Notes under the pieces: model-generated | Database searches by the model: none | Seen by the model: only the letters and a program-made list of their open reading frames with translations | What the model was told of the DNA's origin: nothing | Position numbers and translations under genes: made by a program | Part shown: positions 55,937 through 64,000 of the stretch, one piece after another | Layout: each line of letters starts with the position of its first letter | Numbering within the stretch: the first letter of the stretch is position 1 | Assembly (NCBI RefSeq): GCF_000317205.1 | Contig: NZ_AJLK01000013.1 | Location: 1-64,000 of the forward strand | DNA: 64,000 bases | DNA from: Fischerella muscicola PCC 7414 | GTDB lineage: Bacteria > Cyanobacteriota > Cyanobacteriia > Cyanobacteriales > Nostocaceae | Direction: 5' to 3'

Positions 55937-57043
55937 GTGGTTAAAAGCATCAATAATTTGTTTAGCAAATCTAGGGGTGGAGTTGGCATCGAACTGGCGC
56001 CACAATGCGTGAAGGTCGCTCGTTTACGCAAACAACGCCAAGGTCTGAAACTAGACGCTTTAACATCAGTACCGGTTCCAGAAGGTGTTTTTGTTGATGG
56101 TCAAATTGCTGATCCTCCAGCAATGGCACAAATCATTCAGCAGGCACTCACAGAGAGTAAAGTAAAAGCCTCTCGGGTTGCCACTGCTGTCACGGGACGA
56201 GATTCAATTGTACGCCTGATACCCGTTCCATCAGAATTAGATGATAAAGAGCTACGCGAGATGGTGTTAAACCATGAAGCAAGCTTATATTTACCCTATC
56301 CTCGTGAAGAAGCTGATGTAGATTATCAGAAACTTGGGTACTTTATAGATGAAGATGGGATTGAAAAAGTACAAGTGCTACTGGTTGCAACTCGCAAGGA
56401 AATTACTGATACCTACATAAATACATTCGAGCAGGCAGGATTACAAATTGATGTCTTAGAAATCAATTCTTTTGCGCTGATTCGGACAATTCGTGACCAG
56501 TTGCGGCAATACGGGCCACAAGAAGCAGCAGTTTTAGTCGATATAGAATTCGACAGTACAGAGATTGCCATCATCGTTAACGGAGTACCGCAATTTTCGC
56601 GGACAGTCCCCTTGGGAACTTATCAAATGCAAATGGCACTGGCCAGAGCAATGAGTTTACCTGCATCACGAGATATGGAATTGTTGCAGGGGATGAGTAT
56701 TCCTCTAAATACTATGGAAGGCGCAAAAACGGGTGTCACCAAAGCTAATCCTGGTATAGCAGCAATGATGCGAGTGTTAGGAGAACTGACAGATGAACTA
56801 CGCCGTTCCATCGATTTTTATCTCAACCAAAGTGAAAACTTAGAGGTAGCGCAGATTTTCTTGTCAGGACCAGGTGGAGGACTGGCCCAGTTAGATGAGT
56901 TCTTCACACAAAGATTGAGTTTGCCAACCTCTCAAGTAGACCCCATTGGATCTTTATCCTTGCAAGTTGACGAAGAAAAGTTTCCGAATGTGCAACGTCC
57001 TGGGTTGGGGATTGTGCTGGGGCTTGGGATGCGGGAGGTGTGA
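55937..57043 (+). CDS. pilM: Type IV pilus assembly protein PilM
   Basis: The 368-residue actin-like ATPase begins GVGIELAPQCVKVARLRKQR. It has VATAVTGRDSIVRLIPVPSE, AAVLVDIEFDSTEIAIIVNG with the phosphate-binding loop, and IFLSGPGGGLAQLDEFFTQR. PilM sits on the cytoplasmic face and binds the N-terminus of PilN, linking the pilus motor to the periplasmic alignment complex. It is first in a pilM-N-O-Q cluster. The start is GTG at 55937. Type IV pili drive motility (hormogonia in filamentous forms) and DNA uptake. Confidence 0.93.
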   Translation: MVKSINNLFSKSRGGVGIELAPQCVKVARLRKQRQGLKLDALTSVPVPEGVFVDGQIADPPAMAQIIQQALTESKVKASRVATAVTGRDSIVRLIPVPSELDDKELREMVLNHEASLYLPYPREEADVDYQKLGYFIDEDGIEKVQVLLVATRKEITDTYINTFEQAGLQIDVLEINSFALIRTIRDQLRQYGPQEAAVLVDIEFDSTEIAIIVNGVPQFSRTVPLGTYQMQMALARAMSLPASRDMELLQGMSIPLNTMEGAKTGVTKANPGIAAMMRVLGELTDELRRSIDFYLNQSENLEVAQIFLSGPGGGLAQLDEFFTQRLSLPTSQVDPIGSLSLQVDEEKFPNVQRPGLGIVLGLGMREV

Positions 57044-57402
57044 GGAGATGGGGAGGTGGGGAGATGGAGTGATGGGGTGATGGGGTGATGGGGGGCTAGG
57101 GGTCCCCACTTTGTGGGGTTGGGGGGCAATGGGGTGATGGGGTGATGGGGTGATGGGGTGATGGGGTGATGGGGAGTTTGGGGGGTGTGGGGAGTGTGAG
57201 GAGTAGTAAGCCATTAACCACTAACCACCAACTACTAACTACTAACTACTAACTACCGACCACCAACCAAAAACCAACAACCAACAACCACCAACCAACA
57301 ACTACCAACCAACAACCAACAACCAACAACCACCAACCAACAACTACCAACCAACAACCAACAACCAACAACCAACAACTAACCAATTACAAATGACGAA
57401 AA
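57044..57402. repeat. 360-bp repeat tract between pilM and pilN
   Basis: GATGGGGTGATGGGG units surround a copy of GGGGGGCTAGGGGTCCCCACT / TTGTGGGGTTGGGGGGCAA (57089-57128, also at 36483-36533). ACTAACTACTAACTACC and then many CCAACAACCAACAACCA units follow, up to the pilN start codon. It holds no gene and lies inside what should be one operon. Confidence 0.85.
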
Positions 57403-58167
57403 ATGTATAGTTTAGATATTAATTTTCTCAAAGATCGGCCAAACTTTCCGAAAAATGGTGAAAAAAGGGTAAAAGTACCGATGAATACAGGTAATTTAGC
57501 ACCTGTGTTTATTGGAGTGGCAATTGGTGTTATTTTTCCAGCTTTTGTAGCAACTGGTTGGTGGCTTTTGCAAGCAAAAAATGCTGAGTTGGAGCAAGTA
57601 ATTGCACAACTGGAACAAGAGAGCAAAAGCTTAGATGCCCAAATCGGTAGTATTAACAAGATTAAAGAAGAAACCAATAAAGTTAAGGGGGAAACTCAAT
57701 CTTTAGTGGCTGTATTTGATCAGATTCGTCCTTGGTCTGCAATGTTACAAGATTTGCGCGATCGCATTCCAGCTACAGTACAAATAGAAAATGTCAAGCA
57801 AATAGCACCTGCTGCCGCAGCCGAGGGACAGCCACCACCAAATCCCGCCGGGGGAGTAGAAATTACTGGTATAGCTCGCTCTTTCAATGATGTCAACGAT
57901 TTTTTGCTTAGTTTGCAACAATCTCGTTTCTTTAAAGCTAGTGAAGTCAAAATTATTTCCACAGAACTAGTAGATGCACCAGTAAAAAATCCTGGTACTC
58001 AAACAGGTGTAGTCATTAAACCACCGAAAGTAGCCAGATACACTATTCAAACCAACCTCAGCGATATTCCAGCTTCGGATTTAATCCGAGAATTAGAACA
58101 AAAAGGCACAGTGGGATTAGTCGCACGTATTCGCAGTTTGCAAAAAACAGGAGTCATTCAAAAATGA
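57403..58167 (+). CDS. pilN: Type IV pilus assembly protein PilN
   Basis: The 254-residue inner-membrane protein starts with the PilM-binding motif SLDINFLKDRP. It has one membrane helix (APVFIGVAIGVIFPAFVATG), a coiled coil (AELEQVIAQLEQESKSLDAQ), and a periplasmic ferredoxin-like domain (LQDLRDRIPATVQIENVKQI, GGVEITGIARSFNDVNDFLL). With PilO it forms the periplasmic dimer that bridges PilM and PilQ. ATG at 57403. Its stop overlaps the start of pilO by 4 bp. Confidence 0.92.
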   Translation: MYSLDINFLKDRPNFPKNGEKRVKVPMNTGNLAPVFIGVAIGVIFPAFVATGWWLLQAKNAELEQVIAQLEQESKSLDAQIGSINKIKEETNKVKGETQSLVAVFDQIRPWSAMLQDLRDRIPATVQIENVKQIAPAAAAEGQPPPNPAGGVEITGIARSFNDVNDFLLSLQQSRFFKASEVKIISTELVDAPVKNPGTQTGVVIKPPKVARYTIQTNLSDIPASDLIRELEQKGTVGLVARIRSLQKTGVIQK

Positions 58168-58919
58168 CGCTGAGTCAAGATATTAATTTTGTGGAAGATG
58201 GGGAATCACTAGAGGCTGCATCAGCCTACCCCGTTGTCTTTGGTATTAGCTTTACACCCAAAGTTATAGGCATCTTAGTAGGGGTGTTGGGATTTGCTGG
58301 TGCGCTTTACATGTTGTTCAACTTAGTAATGCCAGCTTGGGAAACCTTTGGACAAAACCAAGCAAAACAAGGTGAACTGCAAGGACAAGTTGACCAAAAG
58401 AAAGCCACCATCAAACAGATGGATAAAGTCAAACAGGAACTCGCAGACGCCAAACAGCAACAAACCCAAGTTTTAGGTTTGTTTGCGAATGAGAAAACCT
58501 TAGATACCTTACTGCTGGACTTGAATCGTCTAGTTGAGTCTAACAATGCCACAGTTTCCATCAATGTTACCAGAGCCGAACTGAAGAAATTTGTACCAGT
58601 TTCAGATAAAGCTGAACCAATTATTGATGGCTCATTGGGACAACAGGTAGACGGCAAGCTGAAGCGTAGAAGTGTGAATGTGGAAATTATCGGAACTTAT
58701 GAACAAACGCAATCAATACTCCGCAATATTGAGCGTTTGCAGCCTTTATTGATAGTAAAAGACTATCAATCTACCTTAGCTCCCCAACCAGCTTCAGAAC
58801 CAGGCAAAACGCTATTGCGGATAGGACCAGCACCTATTTCTACATCTTTTCAATTACAGGCGCTGATGCCACTGACTCCAGAAGATATCGCAGCCCTTCA
58901 AGCAGCAGCGAAGAAGTGA
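58164..58919 (+). CDS. pilO: Type IV pilus assembly protein PilO
   Basis: The 251-residue protein has a short cytoplasmic start, one membrane helix (VIGILVGVLGFAGALYMLFN), a coiled coil (QGELQGQVDQKKATIKQMDK) and a periplasmic domain (LDTLLLDLNRLVESNNATVS, SVNVEIIGTYEQTQSILRNI). Its translation is coupled to pilN by an ATGA overlap. It pairs with PilN and touches PilQ. ATG at 58164. Confidence 0.9.
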   Translation: MTLSQDINFVEDGESLEAASAYPVVFGISFTPKVIGILVGVLGFAGALYMLFNLVMPAWETFGQNQAKQGELQGQVDQKKATIKQMDKVKQELADAKQQQTQVLGLFANEKTLDTLLLDLNRLVESNNATVSINVTRAELKKFVPVSDKAEPIIDGSLGQQVDGKLKRRSVNVEIIGTYEQTQSILRNIERLQPLLIVKDYQSTLAPQPASEPGKTLLRIGPAPISTSFQLQALMPLTPEDIAALQAAAKK

Positions 58920-59060
58920 TGGGGAGATGGGGAGATGGGGTGGTGGGGAGTGTGAGGGGTGTGAGGGGTGTGAGAAGTAGGGGAATAACCACTAACAACC
59001 AACCACTAACTAATAACCACTAACTACTAACCACTAACCACTAACCACTAACCACTTAAT
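58918..59060. repeat. Repeat tract between pilO and pilQ
   Basis: GGGGAGATGGGGTGGTGGGG and GTGTGAGGGGTGTGAGG units are followed by CCACTAACTACTAACC units. After it, 59061-59205 is the leader of pilQ with one GCGATCGC octamer. Confidence 0.8.
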
Positions 59061-59205
59061 TTAGTGACACTGTGATATTTCAGCAGAATTTTTGGGAAAT
59101 ATACAAACTATAAACACAATTAACAGCGATCGCACTTACGTATAAATACCAAGAAATTGGTCGCAAAAATAGTCAAAAAATTTGGTGAAATGTGAGGAAT
59201 GAACT

Positions 59206-61644
59206 GTGAGACAGCTTCACGGTAAAGGTTTAGATTTTATATTAGGTGCTACCACGATAGTTTTTTTAGCTGCTCAACCAGTTAAAGCACAGGTTACTCA
59301 AATTACAGATGTGCAGCTAAAAAATGTTAATGGCGGAGTGAATGTTGTTTTAAAAACTTCTTCTGGCTCTCGCCCACAAATTTTTACGACGCAGAGGGGC
59401 AAAACTTTAGTTGCAGATATTATTAACACTCAACTACGTTTACCCAAAGGTAATAGTTTCCGCAAAGATAATCCCATTTCAGGAATTGCCTCTATTGAGG
59501 TGACTCAACTAGATACCAATAGTATTAGAGTATTGGCAATTGGTACTGACAGCGCTCCTAATACTCAGCCTTTGACGCGTGGAACAAACGAAATTACTCT
59601 TGGCTTAACTTCCAGTGCAGGAACTACAGCATCAGCACCAACACCTCCCCAAGCACCGACTCCTAACCCCAGTCCATCAGTTCCGACTGTTGTTCCGAAC
59701 CCGCAAGTTAGTATTGACGGCACACCAGCGCAAACAGCTGGCCCAGGACAAGTCCAAACCCAAGCTCCGCCTTTCTTACCTAGAGCTGTTGCACCACCAG
59801 TAGGAGATATTGCCATTTCTAATATTGATGCTTCTCCGAGCAGCGTTGACTTAGGAACTCAAGAACGTGTACCCCGGCTTGTGCTGCGAGATGCACCAGT
59901 CAGAGAAGTATTATCATTGTTGGCTCGTGCTGCTGGTTTGAATTTGGCTTATACAGGAGCAGAAGTAACTGGAGGACAAGGGGGACAAACTGCTGGACAG
60001 ACAATATCTCTAGATATAGAAAACGAACCTGTACAGGATGTGTTCAACTATGTCTTGCGCTTGAGTGGTTTGGAAGCAAACCGTAGTGGTCGTACAGTTT
60101 TTGTGGGGCCTAGACTTCCCAATTCCACTCGTGATGTCGTCATGCGGAACTTGCGACTGAATCAGGTAACAGTGGGGACTGCTCTCAACTTTTTGGTCTC
60201 CTTAGGTGCAGAAAGTGCCGTTAACCGCGAACGCCAAGTTACTAATGTCAGTGCTGTTCCTGTGGGTAATGGAGTTGCTCCGATTACCCAAACTCAGACC
60301 ACCACAGAAACAAGAGTTGAAACTCAACGCATAGATTTTCAGGATTCTAAACCTTTACTTAGAGGTTTGCAGGCACTTGGAGATGAACGCACAAATTCTT
60401 TGACTTTGATTGGGCCACCAAGATTGGTTGAGATGGCTATGGCTCAACTTACTCAACTAGATATCCGTCGTCGGCAAGTGGCAGTGAATGTCAAAATTAT
60501 CGATGTTAACCTTTTAAATACTAAAGACTTTAACACCAGCTTTTCCTTTGGTATTGGCAATAACTTTTTCGTCAATGACGGCGGTGCAGCAGCTTTAAAT
60601 TTTGGCGGTTCTAGACCAGCTACTAGTGCAGAAGTAAGAACTAGTGTGAGTAGTACGCCTGTAATCAGCAACCCAATTACAGGAACACCCTTCTTGGATG
60701 TAAATAACGAGTTAATTATTCCAGGTGGAGGTTCGGGTACAACAATAGTTAACCAATCTTCAAATCCCATTACAATTGGTGGAGTTACTGTCCAACCTGG
60801 TTCTGCAACAGTATTACCCAACAGAGATGCTACAACTTATCAACCAATCCCACCATCTTCAACTAACCCATTACAACCAGGTATTACCAACGTTGACCGT
60901 GGCACAAATGATGTGATTACTGTTGATGCAGAGGGTACCATCAGTGTTTCCCCTGGCAGTACAGGAACAGTAACATCTGCTCTGCCTTCTTTGTACCAGT
61001 TCCCCAAACGTTTTCTCCTCAGTTTGCAATCTCAGGTACAAAGTGGTAACGCCAAAATTTTGACTGACCCGACTTTGATTGTGCAAGAAGGTCAAACAGC
61101 TAATGTCAACTTGACTCAACAAGTAGTGGGAAATATTAAGAACGAAATTACACGAGGTGACGGCAGTTCTACACAAACAGTTACAGCAGAGAAAGAAGAT
61201 GTGGGTTTAACCCTAGCTGTCAAAGTTGATCGCATTGATGACAATGGATTTGTCTCTCTCTCGGTGGCTCCTACTGTCAAAGCACCTCAAGCTGCTACTA
61301 ACCTTAATTTAGGTACAGGTAGCCAGCAAATATTCTTAGTTTCTCAAAGGTCGCTTAATTCCGGTTTAATTCGCCTGCGTGATGGGCAGACCTTAATTCT
61401 CAGTGGCATCATTCAAGACACAGACAGGACAACTGTCTCCAAGATTCCTATTTTAGGTGATATTCCCTTGATTGGTTCACTATTTAGAAGTACAAACAAA
61501 CAGAATCAACGCAATGAGGTAGTTGTATTACTTACACCTCAAATTATGGATGATTCTGAGAAATCATCTTATGGCTACAGCTATACTCCTAGTCCAGAGG
61601 TGCGGCAAATACTTGAGCGTCGAGGGTTGCAGGTTCCAAAGTAG
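59206..61644 (+). CDS. pilQ: Type IV pilus secretin PilQ with AMIN domain
   Basis: The 812-residue protein has an N-terminal signal region (GLDFILGATTIVFLAAQPVKA). A peptidoglycan-binding AMIN domain follows (about 32-135, QITDVQLKNVNGGVNVVLKT). A Pro/Thr/Gln-rich linker leads to the secretin N0/N1 domains (VPRLVLRDAPVREVLSLLAR, VVMRNLRLNQVTVGTALNFL). The C-terminal secretin pore has QSQVQSGNAKILTDPTLIVQ, VGLTLAVKVDRIDDNGFVSL and LIGSLFRSTNKQNQRNEVVV. It makes the outer-membrane channel for the pilus. A Gly/Thr/Pro-rich insert (about 470-580) lies inside the secretin region. The start is GTG at 59206. Confidence 0.93.
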   Translation: MRQLHGKGLDFILGATTIVFLAAQPVKAQVTQITDVQLKNVNGGVNVVLKTSSGSRPQIFTTQRGKTLVADIINTQLRLPKGNSFRKDNPISGIASIEVTQLDTNSIRVLAIGTDSAPNTQPLTRGTNEITLGLTSSAGTTASAPTPPQAPTPNPSPSVPTVVPNPQVSIDGTPAQTAGPGQVQTQAPPFLPRAVAPPVGDIAISNIDASPSSVDLGTQERVPRLVLRDAPVREVLSLLARAAGLNLAYTGAEVTGGQGGQTAGQTISLDIENEPVQDVFNYVLRLSGLEANRSGRTVFVGPRLPNSTRDVVMRNLRLNQVTVGTALNFLVSLGAESAVNRERQVTNVSAVPVGNGVAPITQTQTTTETRVETQRIDFQDSKPLLRGLQALGDERTNSLTLIGPPRLVEMAMAQLTQLDIRRRQVAVNVKIIDVNLLNTKDFNTSFSFGIGNNFFVNDGGAAALNFGGSRPATSAEVRTSVSSTPVISNPITGTPFLDVNNELIIPGGGSGTTIVNQSSNPITIGGVTVQPGSATVLPNRDATTYQPIPPSSTNPLQPGITNVDRGTNDVITVDAEGTISVSPGSTGTVTSALPSLYQFPKRFLLSLQSQVQSGNAKILTDPTLIVQEGQTANVNLTQQVVGNIKNEITRGDGSSTQTVTAEKEDVGLTLAVKVDRIDDNGFVSLSVAPTVKAPQAATNLNLGTGSQQIFLVSQRSLNSGLIRLRDGQTLILSGIIQDTDRTTVSKIPILGDIPLIGSLFRSTNKQNQRNEVVVLLTPQIMDDSEKSSYGYSYTPSPEVRQILERRGLQVPK

Positions 61645-61649
61645 TAGAT

Positions 61650-61700
61650 AGGTGGGGAGATGGGGAGATGGGGAGATGGGGAGATGGGGAACTCGGGGTC
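61650..61700. repeat. GGGGAGATGGGGAGAT tandem repeat
   Basis: Five or so GGGGAGAT units after the pilQ stop, then GGGGAACTCGGGGTCCCC, a variant of the GGGGAACTCACCGG family. Confidence 0.7.
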
Positions 61701-61711
61701 CCCATGACAGG

Positions 61712-61748
61712 GAAGCGGTTTCTACTTTGGTTGTTTGGGACCGCTTTC
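61712..61748 (+). terminator. Possible terminator after pilQ
   Basis: AAGCGGT and ACCGCTT form a 7-bp stem around a 20-base loop, followed by TCTCTATGTTT. The weak T-run makes it uncertain. Confidence 0.4.
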
Positions 61749-61894
61749 TCTATGTTTATTATTACATGCTAATAGATAGTTAATCAATAGATAGATAAAC
61801 AAAAAAAATACTAACTATTAGCTATCTTCTCATATTTTATATTTATAGATAGGCTACTAAGAGTCAGCCATACTAATAGTAGGTAGTTAAGGTT

Positions 61895-62107
61895 ATGCCT
61901 GTGGAGATCAGACTCAAACAGCTAAGAGAAGACAAAGGCTTGTCTCAAAATGCGTTAGCACGACAGCTAGAGATGTCGCTTGCGAATATTCAAAAAATTG
62001 AATATGGCAAAGCAAAATCTATCCCCCTTGATACCTTAGAGAAAATTTGTCTAGCGCTCGATTGTGAAATAGGTGATTTATTGGTAATCGTTGAACGCGG
62101 AAAGTAG
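61895..62107 (+). CDS. Small XRE-family DNA-binding regulator
   Basis: The 70-residue protein is a single Cro/CI-type helix-turn-helix (VEIRLKQLREDKGLSQNALA, RQLEMSLANIQKIEYGKAKS, IPLDTLEKICLALDCEIGDL). It has no ligand-binding or toxin-partner domain. Such orphan XRE proteins act as local or phage/toxin-linked regulators; no partner toxin gene is seen downstream. ATG at 61895. A pair of inverted octamers in its leader (61814-61821 and 61873-61880) could be a self-regulatory operator. Confidence 0.85.
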   Translation: MPVEIRLKQLREDKGLSQNALARQLEMSLANIQKIEYGKAKSIPLDTLEKICLALDCEIGDLLVIVERGK

Positions 62108-62738
62108 AGAAACGCGCCTTCTAAAGTCCTGCGAGTCGGGCTTTATCCCCTTCTTAAAAGAAAAAGATAGGGGTTCTCGCCCTCCCGTATTGTTTTAATA
62201 GAGGTCGAGAAGTTTACATAACTTATAAAAAAGTTCTTATTAGGTTCAAAAAGATAATTAATAATTCCAAATCCTGGTTAATAAAAAATTAGAAAACAAA
62301 GTAAAGGGATGATAAGCGTAGATTAAAAACTTGTCTTCCCCTTCTCCCCTTACTCCACCCTTACCTTAAGCCGCGCAAAGCGCGTCTAGACACTCCTCAT
62401 ACTCCCCCCACTCCCCCAACCTCCCCACCCCCTGTTACCTTCGCAAAAGGGGCTTTTACTAAGTATTTTTTCCTAATTTTAGGGGTGTTTTTAGTGAAAC
62501 AATTACTCTTTTACAATAAAAAATCCTGAAATCCATATAAATTAATGCTTTCATCTATCCACTTCTGGCTTGAACACTTTAGAATGATTCATTGAAAAGT
62601 CGAGCCTATGAGAGTTACAAGAATTTTAAGCAAAAATACTCATAAGGACGGCTTTTGTAAATCTCAAAACAGAGATTTAAGTAAAGATGCGTCAAATGCA
62701 TCTGTACACTATCTCAAGTAAACCTCAAGGAGTTTGAC
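62108..62738. other. Gene-free 630-bp region with hairpins, upstream of the HU gene
   Basis: TCTCGCCCTC / GAGGTCGAGA (62175-62210) is a one-mismatch 10-bp hairpin. C-rich repeats lie at 62335-62435 (CTCCCCTTACTCC type). TAAATCTC / GAGATTTA at 62658-62679 is a perfect 8-bp hairpin in the HU leader, and GATGC / GCATC follows at 62686-62702. No coding frame is supported. Confidence 0.5.
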
Positions 62739-63023
62739 ATGAACAAAGGTGAATTAGTTGATGCAGTAGCTGAGAAGGCTAGCGTAACCAAAAAACAAGC
62801 TGATGCTGTCTTAACTGCGGCTTTGGAAACTATCATTGAAGCTGTTTCCTCTGGTGATAAAGTGACCCTAGTGGGATTTGGTTCTTTTGAATCGCGGGAA
62901 CGCAAAGCCCGCGAAGGGCGTAACCCCAAAACCAACGAAAAGATGGAAATTCCGGCAACAAAGGTTCCTGCCTTCTCTGCTGGAAAGCTGTTTAGAGAGA
63001 AAGTTGCACCCCCAAAATCTTAG
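62739..63023 (+). CDS. hup: HU-family DNA-binding protein
   Basis: The 94-residue protein matches cyanobacterial HU (HanA of Anabaena) along its length: MNKGELVDAVAEKASVTKKQ, VTLVGFGSFESRERKAREGR, NPKTNEKMEIPATKVPAFSA, GKLFREKVAPPKS. It forms dimers that bend and compact DNA; in Anabaena, loss of HU affects heterocyst formation. ATG at 62739 with AAGGAG 7 bases upstream. Hairpins in its leader may regulate it. The CobD-like gene starts 30 bp downstream, so the two could share a transcript. Confidence 0.95.
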   Translation: MNKGELVDAVAEKASVTKKQADAVLTAALETIIEAVSSGDKVTLVGFGSFESRERKAREGRNPKTNEKMEIPATKVPAFSAGKLFREKVAPPKS

Positions 63024-63053
63024 TTAGTGATGTTTTAGGGAAATCTTTTTTGA

Positions 63054-64000
63054 TGCGGCAAATGGCACATGGGGGAAATTTAGCTTGGGCAGCAGCGCTG
63101 GCTGGCTGTTCCCCCAGTGCTATTGTTGATTTTTCTGCGAGTATCAGCCCGTTGGGACCCCCAAGCAGTGCGTTAGTTGCTATTGAGTCACAACTGGTTA
63201 ATCTTCGCCACTATCCAGATCCAGATTATTGTGAACTAAGACTGGCTCTGGGTAAGTTTCATCAACTGCCGCCAGAGTGGATTCTGCCGGGTAACGGTTC
63301 GGCAGAATTACTAACCCTGGCAGGAAAGGAATTGGCAGAATTAGCCGCAACAGCTTTCATAACTCCAGCCTTTGGCGACTACTACCGATCGCTAGCGGCA
63401 TACAACGCTAAAGTGCTGGAATTTCCTCTTTCCCCAGTTATTGATCAAGAGTCATTCGTGATCAGTGATTTGTCATCTATTCTTGACAGAGGACAAATCA
63501 CAAAAGACAAAGGACTACTTCTCAATAACCCTCATAATCCAACAGGAAAATTATTCTCAAAACAAGCCATTCTGCCCTATCTAGAGAAATTCGCTTTGGT
63601 AGTGGTGGATGAAGCGTTTATGGATTTTCTACCTCCAGATCAACAACAAAGCATAATTGGAGAAGTAGAGAAATATCCCAATTTAGTCATTTTGCGATCG
63701 CTCACCAAGTTCTATAGTCTGCCTGGGCTAAGGTTGGGTTATGCGATCGCTCATCCTGATCGTTTGCGGCGTTGGCAGTCTTGGCGCGACCCCTGGCCTG
63801 TCAACATTCTTGCCCAAGCCGCAGCAGTTGCTGTAATCGCTGATCAAGACTTTCAGAAGCAAACCTGGATATGGCTAGAACCGACACGAAAGCAGTTGTT
63901 TGAAGGTTTAGCTCAAATTCCAGGTTTGCAACCCTTGCCAAGTGCTGCTAACTTTTTACTTGTGAAATCACAGTACTCCAGTCTTGAATTGCAGCAACAA
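63054..64000 (+). CDS. cobD: CobD-like threonine-phosphate decarboxylase (partial, runs off the right edge)
   Basis: The open frame from ATG at 63054 codes at least 315 residues of a PLP-dependent class I/II aminotransferase-fold protein. It has MAHGGNLAWAAALAG, IVDFSASISPLGPP, ILPGNGSAELL, LLLNNPHNPTGKLF, VVVDEAFMDF and SLTKFYSLPGLRLGYA, where Lys is the Schiff-base residue. This pattern fits CobD, which makes aminopropanol phosphate for the cobalamin side chain. Histidinol-phosphate aminotransferase is the main alternative. An insert near residues 142-155 (LDRGQITKDKG) resembles a translated dispersed repeat. An ATG at 63063 is an alternative start. The stop codon lies beyond the window. 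Confidence 0.85.

Noticed and set aside
57180-57206. Reverse complement contains ACTCCTCACAC, the core motif of the cyanobacterial small RNA Yfr1.
   Set aside because: It lies within low-complexity GTGTGGGGAGTGTGAGG repeats, with no stem-loops on either side and no terminator, so it is most likely chance.

Overview
The window is chromosomal DNA from a filamentous, probably heterocyst-forming (Nostocales-type) cyanobacterium. Supporting signs are a beta-carboxysome operon (ccmK2-K1-L-M-N-O) divergent from an NDH-1/CO2-uptake operon (ndhF4-ndhD4-cupB), psbY, the ferredoxin-thioredoxin reductase variable chain, a Zur-type Fur protein, many copies of the HIP1 octamer GCGATCGC, and many short tandemly repeated repeats (units such as TTAGTGG or CCCCATCT) between genes. 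These repeats are typical of Nostoc, Calothrix and Scytonema relatives. No rRNA, tRNA or CRISPR array was recognised.

Layout. 0-6 kb: PhzF-like isomerase, RlpA-like cell-wall protein, NagZ-type glucosaminidase, a 1 kb gene-poor stretch with a MITE-like nested palindrome, an SMR transporter and a methyltransferase. 6-15 kb: a large PAS-rich hybrid histidine kinase broken by an apparent one-base frameshift, a decayed 21-bp repeat array, MutL, a rhodanese-fold protein without the catalytic Cys, an adenosine deaminase relative and a clearly dead sensor-kinase remnant. 15-20 kb: PurA, bL25, a fused phosphotransferase/P-loop protein, a small membrane protein and a YdcF protein. 20-27 kb: a ctp-protease remnant, FtrV, a zinc-ribbon/PP2C phosphatase, an NfeD-SPFH pair, Zur, PurS and PurQ. 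27-33 kb: a small hydrophilic protein, HflX with no usable start codon at its conserved N-terminus, a MuiA-like protein and a REC-GAF-histidine kinase.

33-45 kb is the carbon-concentrating island. A LysR regulator and ccmO, N, M, L, K1 and K2 lie on the minus strand; ndhF4, ndhD4 and cupB lie on the plus strand. The NDH-1/CupB proteins turn CO2 into bicarbonate at the thylakoid. The Ccm proteins build the carboxysome, where bicarbonate is turned back to CO2 beside Rubisco. The roughly 650-bp space between ccmK2 and ndhF4 should hold both promoters.

45-64 kb: a XisH remnant, methionine aminopeptidase, a cupredoxin, a double-domain M16 peptidase, a VOC protein, a zinc-ribbon protein, a gamma-carbonic anhydrase homologue, psbY (41 aa), folC, a sugar-type ABC binding lipoprotein, the type IV pilus genes pilM-N-O-Q, a small XRE regulator, the HU protein and the start of a CobD-like aminotransferase that runs off the right edge.

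I do not see a clearly new multi-gene system. The most useful second looks are the broken signalling genes, the start-less HflX, repeat sequences that appear to have entered coding regions in frame, the 21-bp heptad-coding array, and several structured gene-free stretches.
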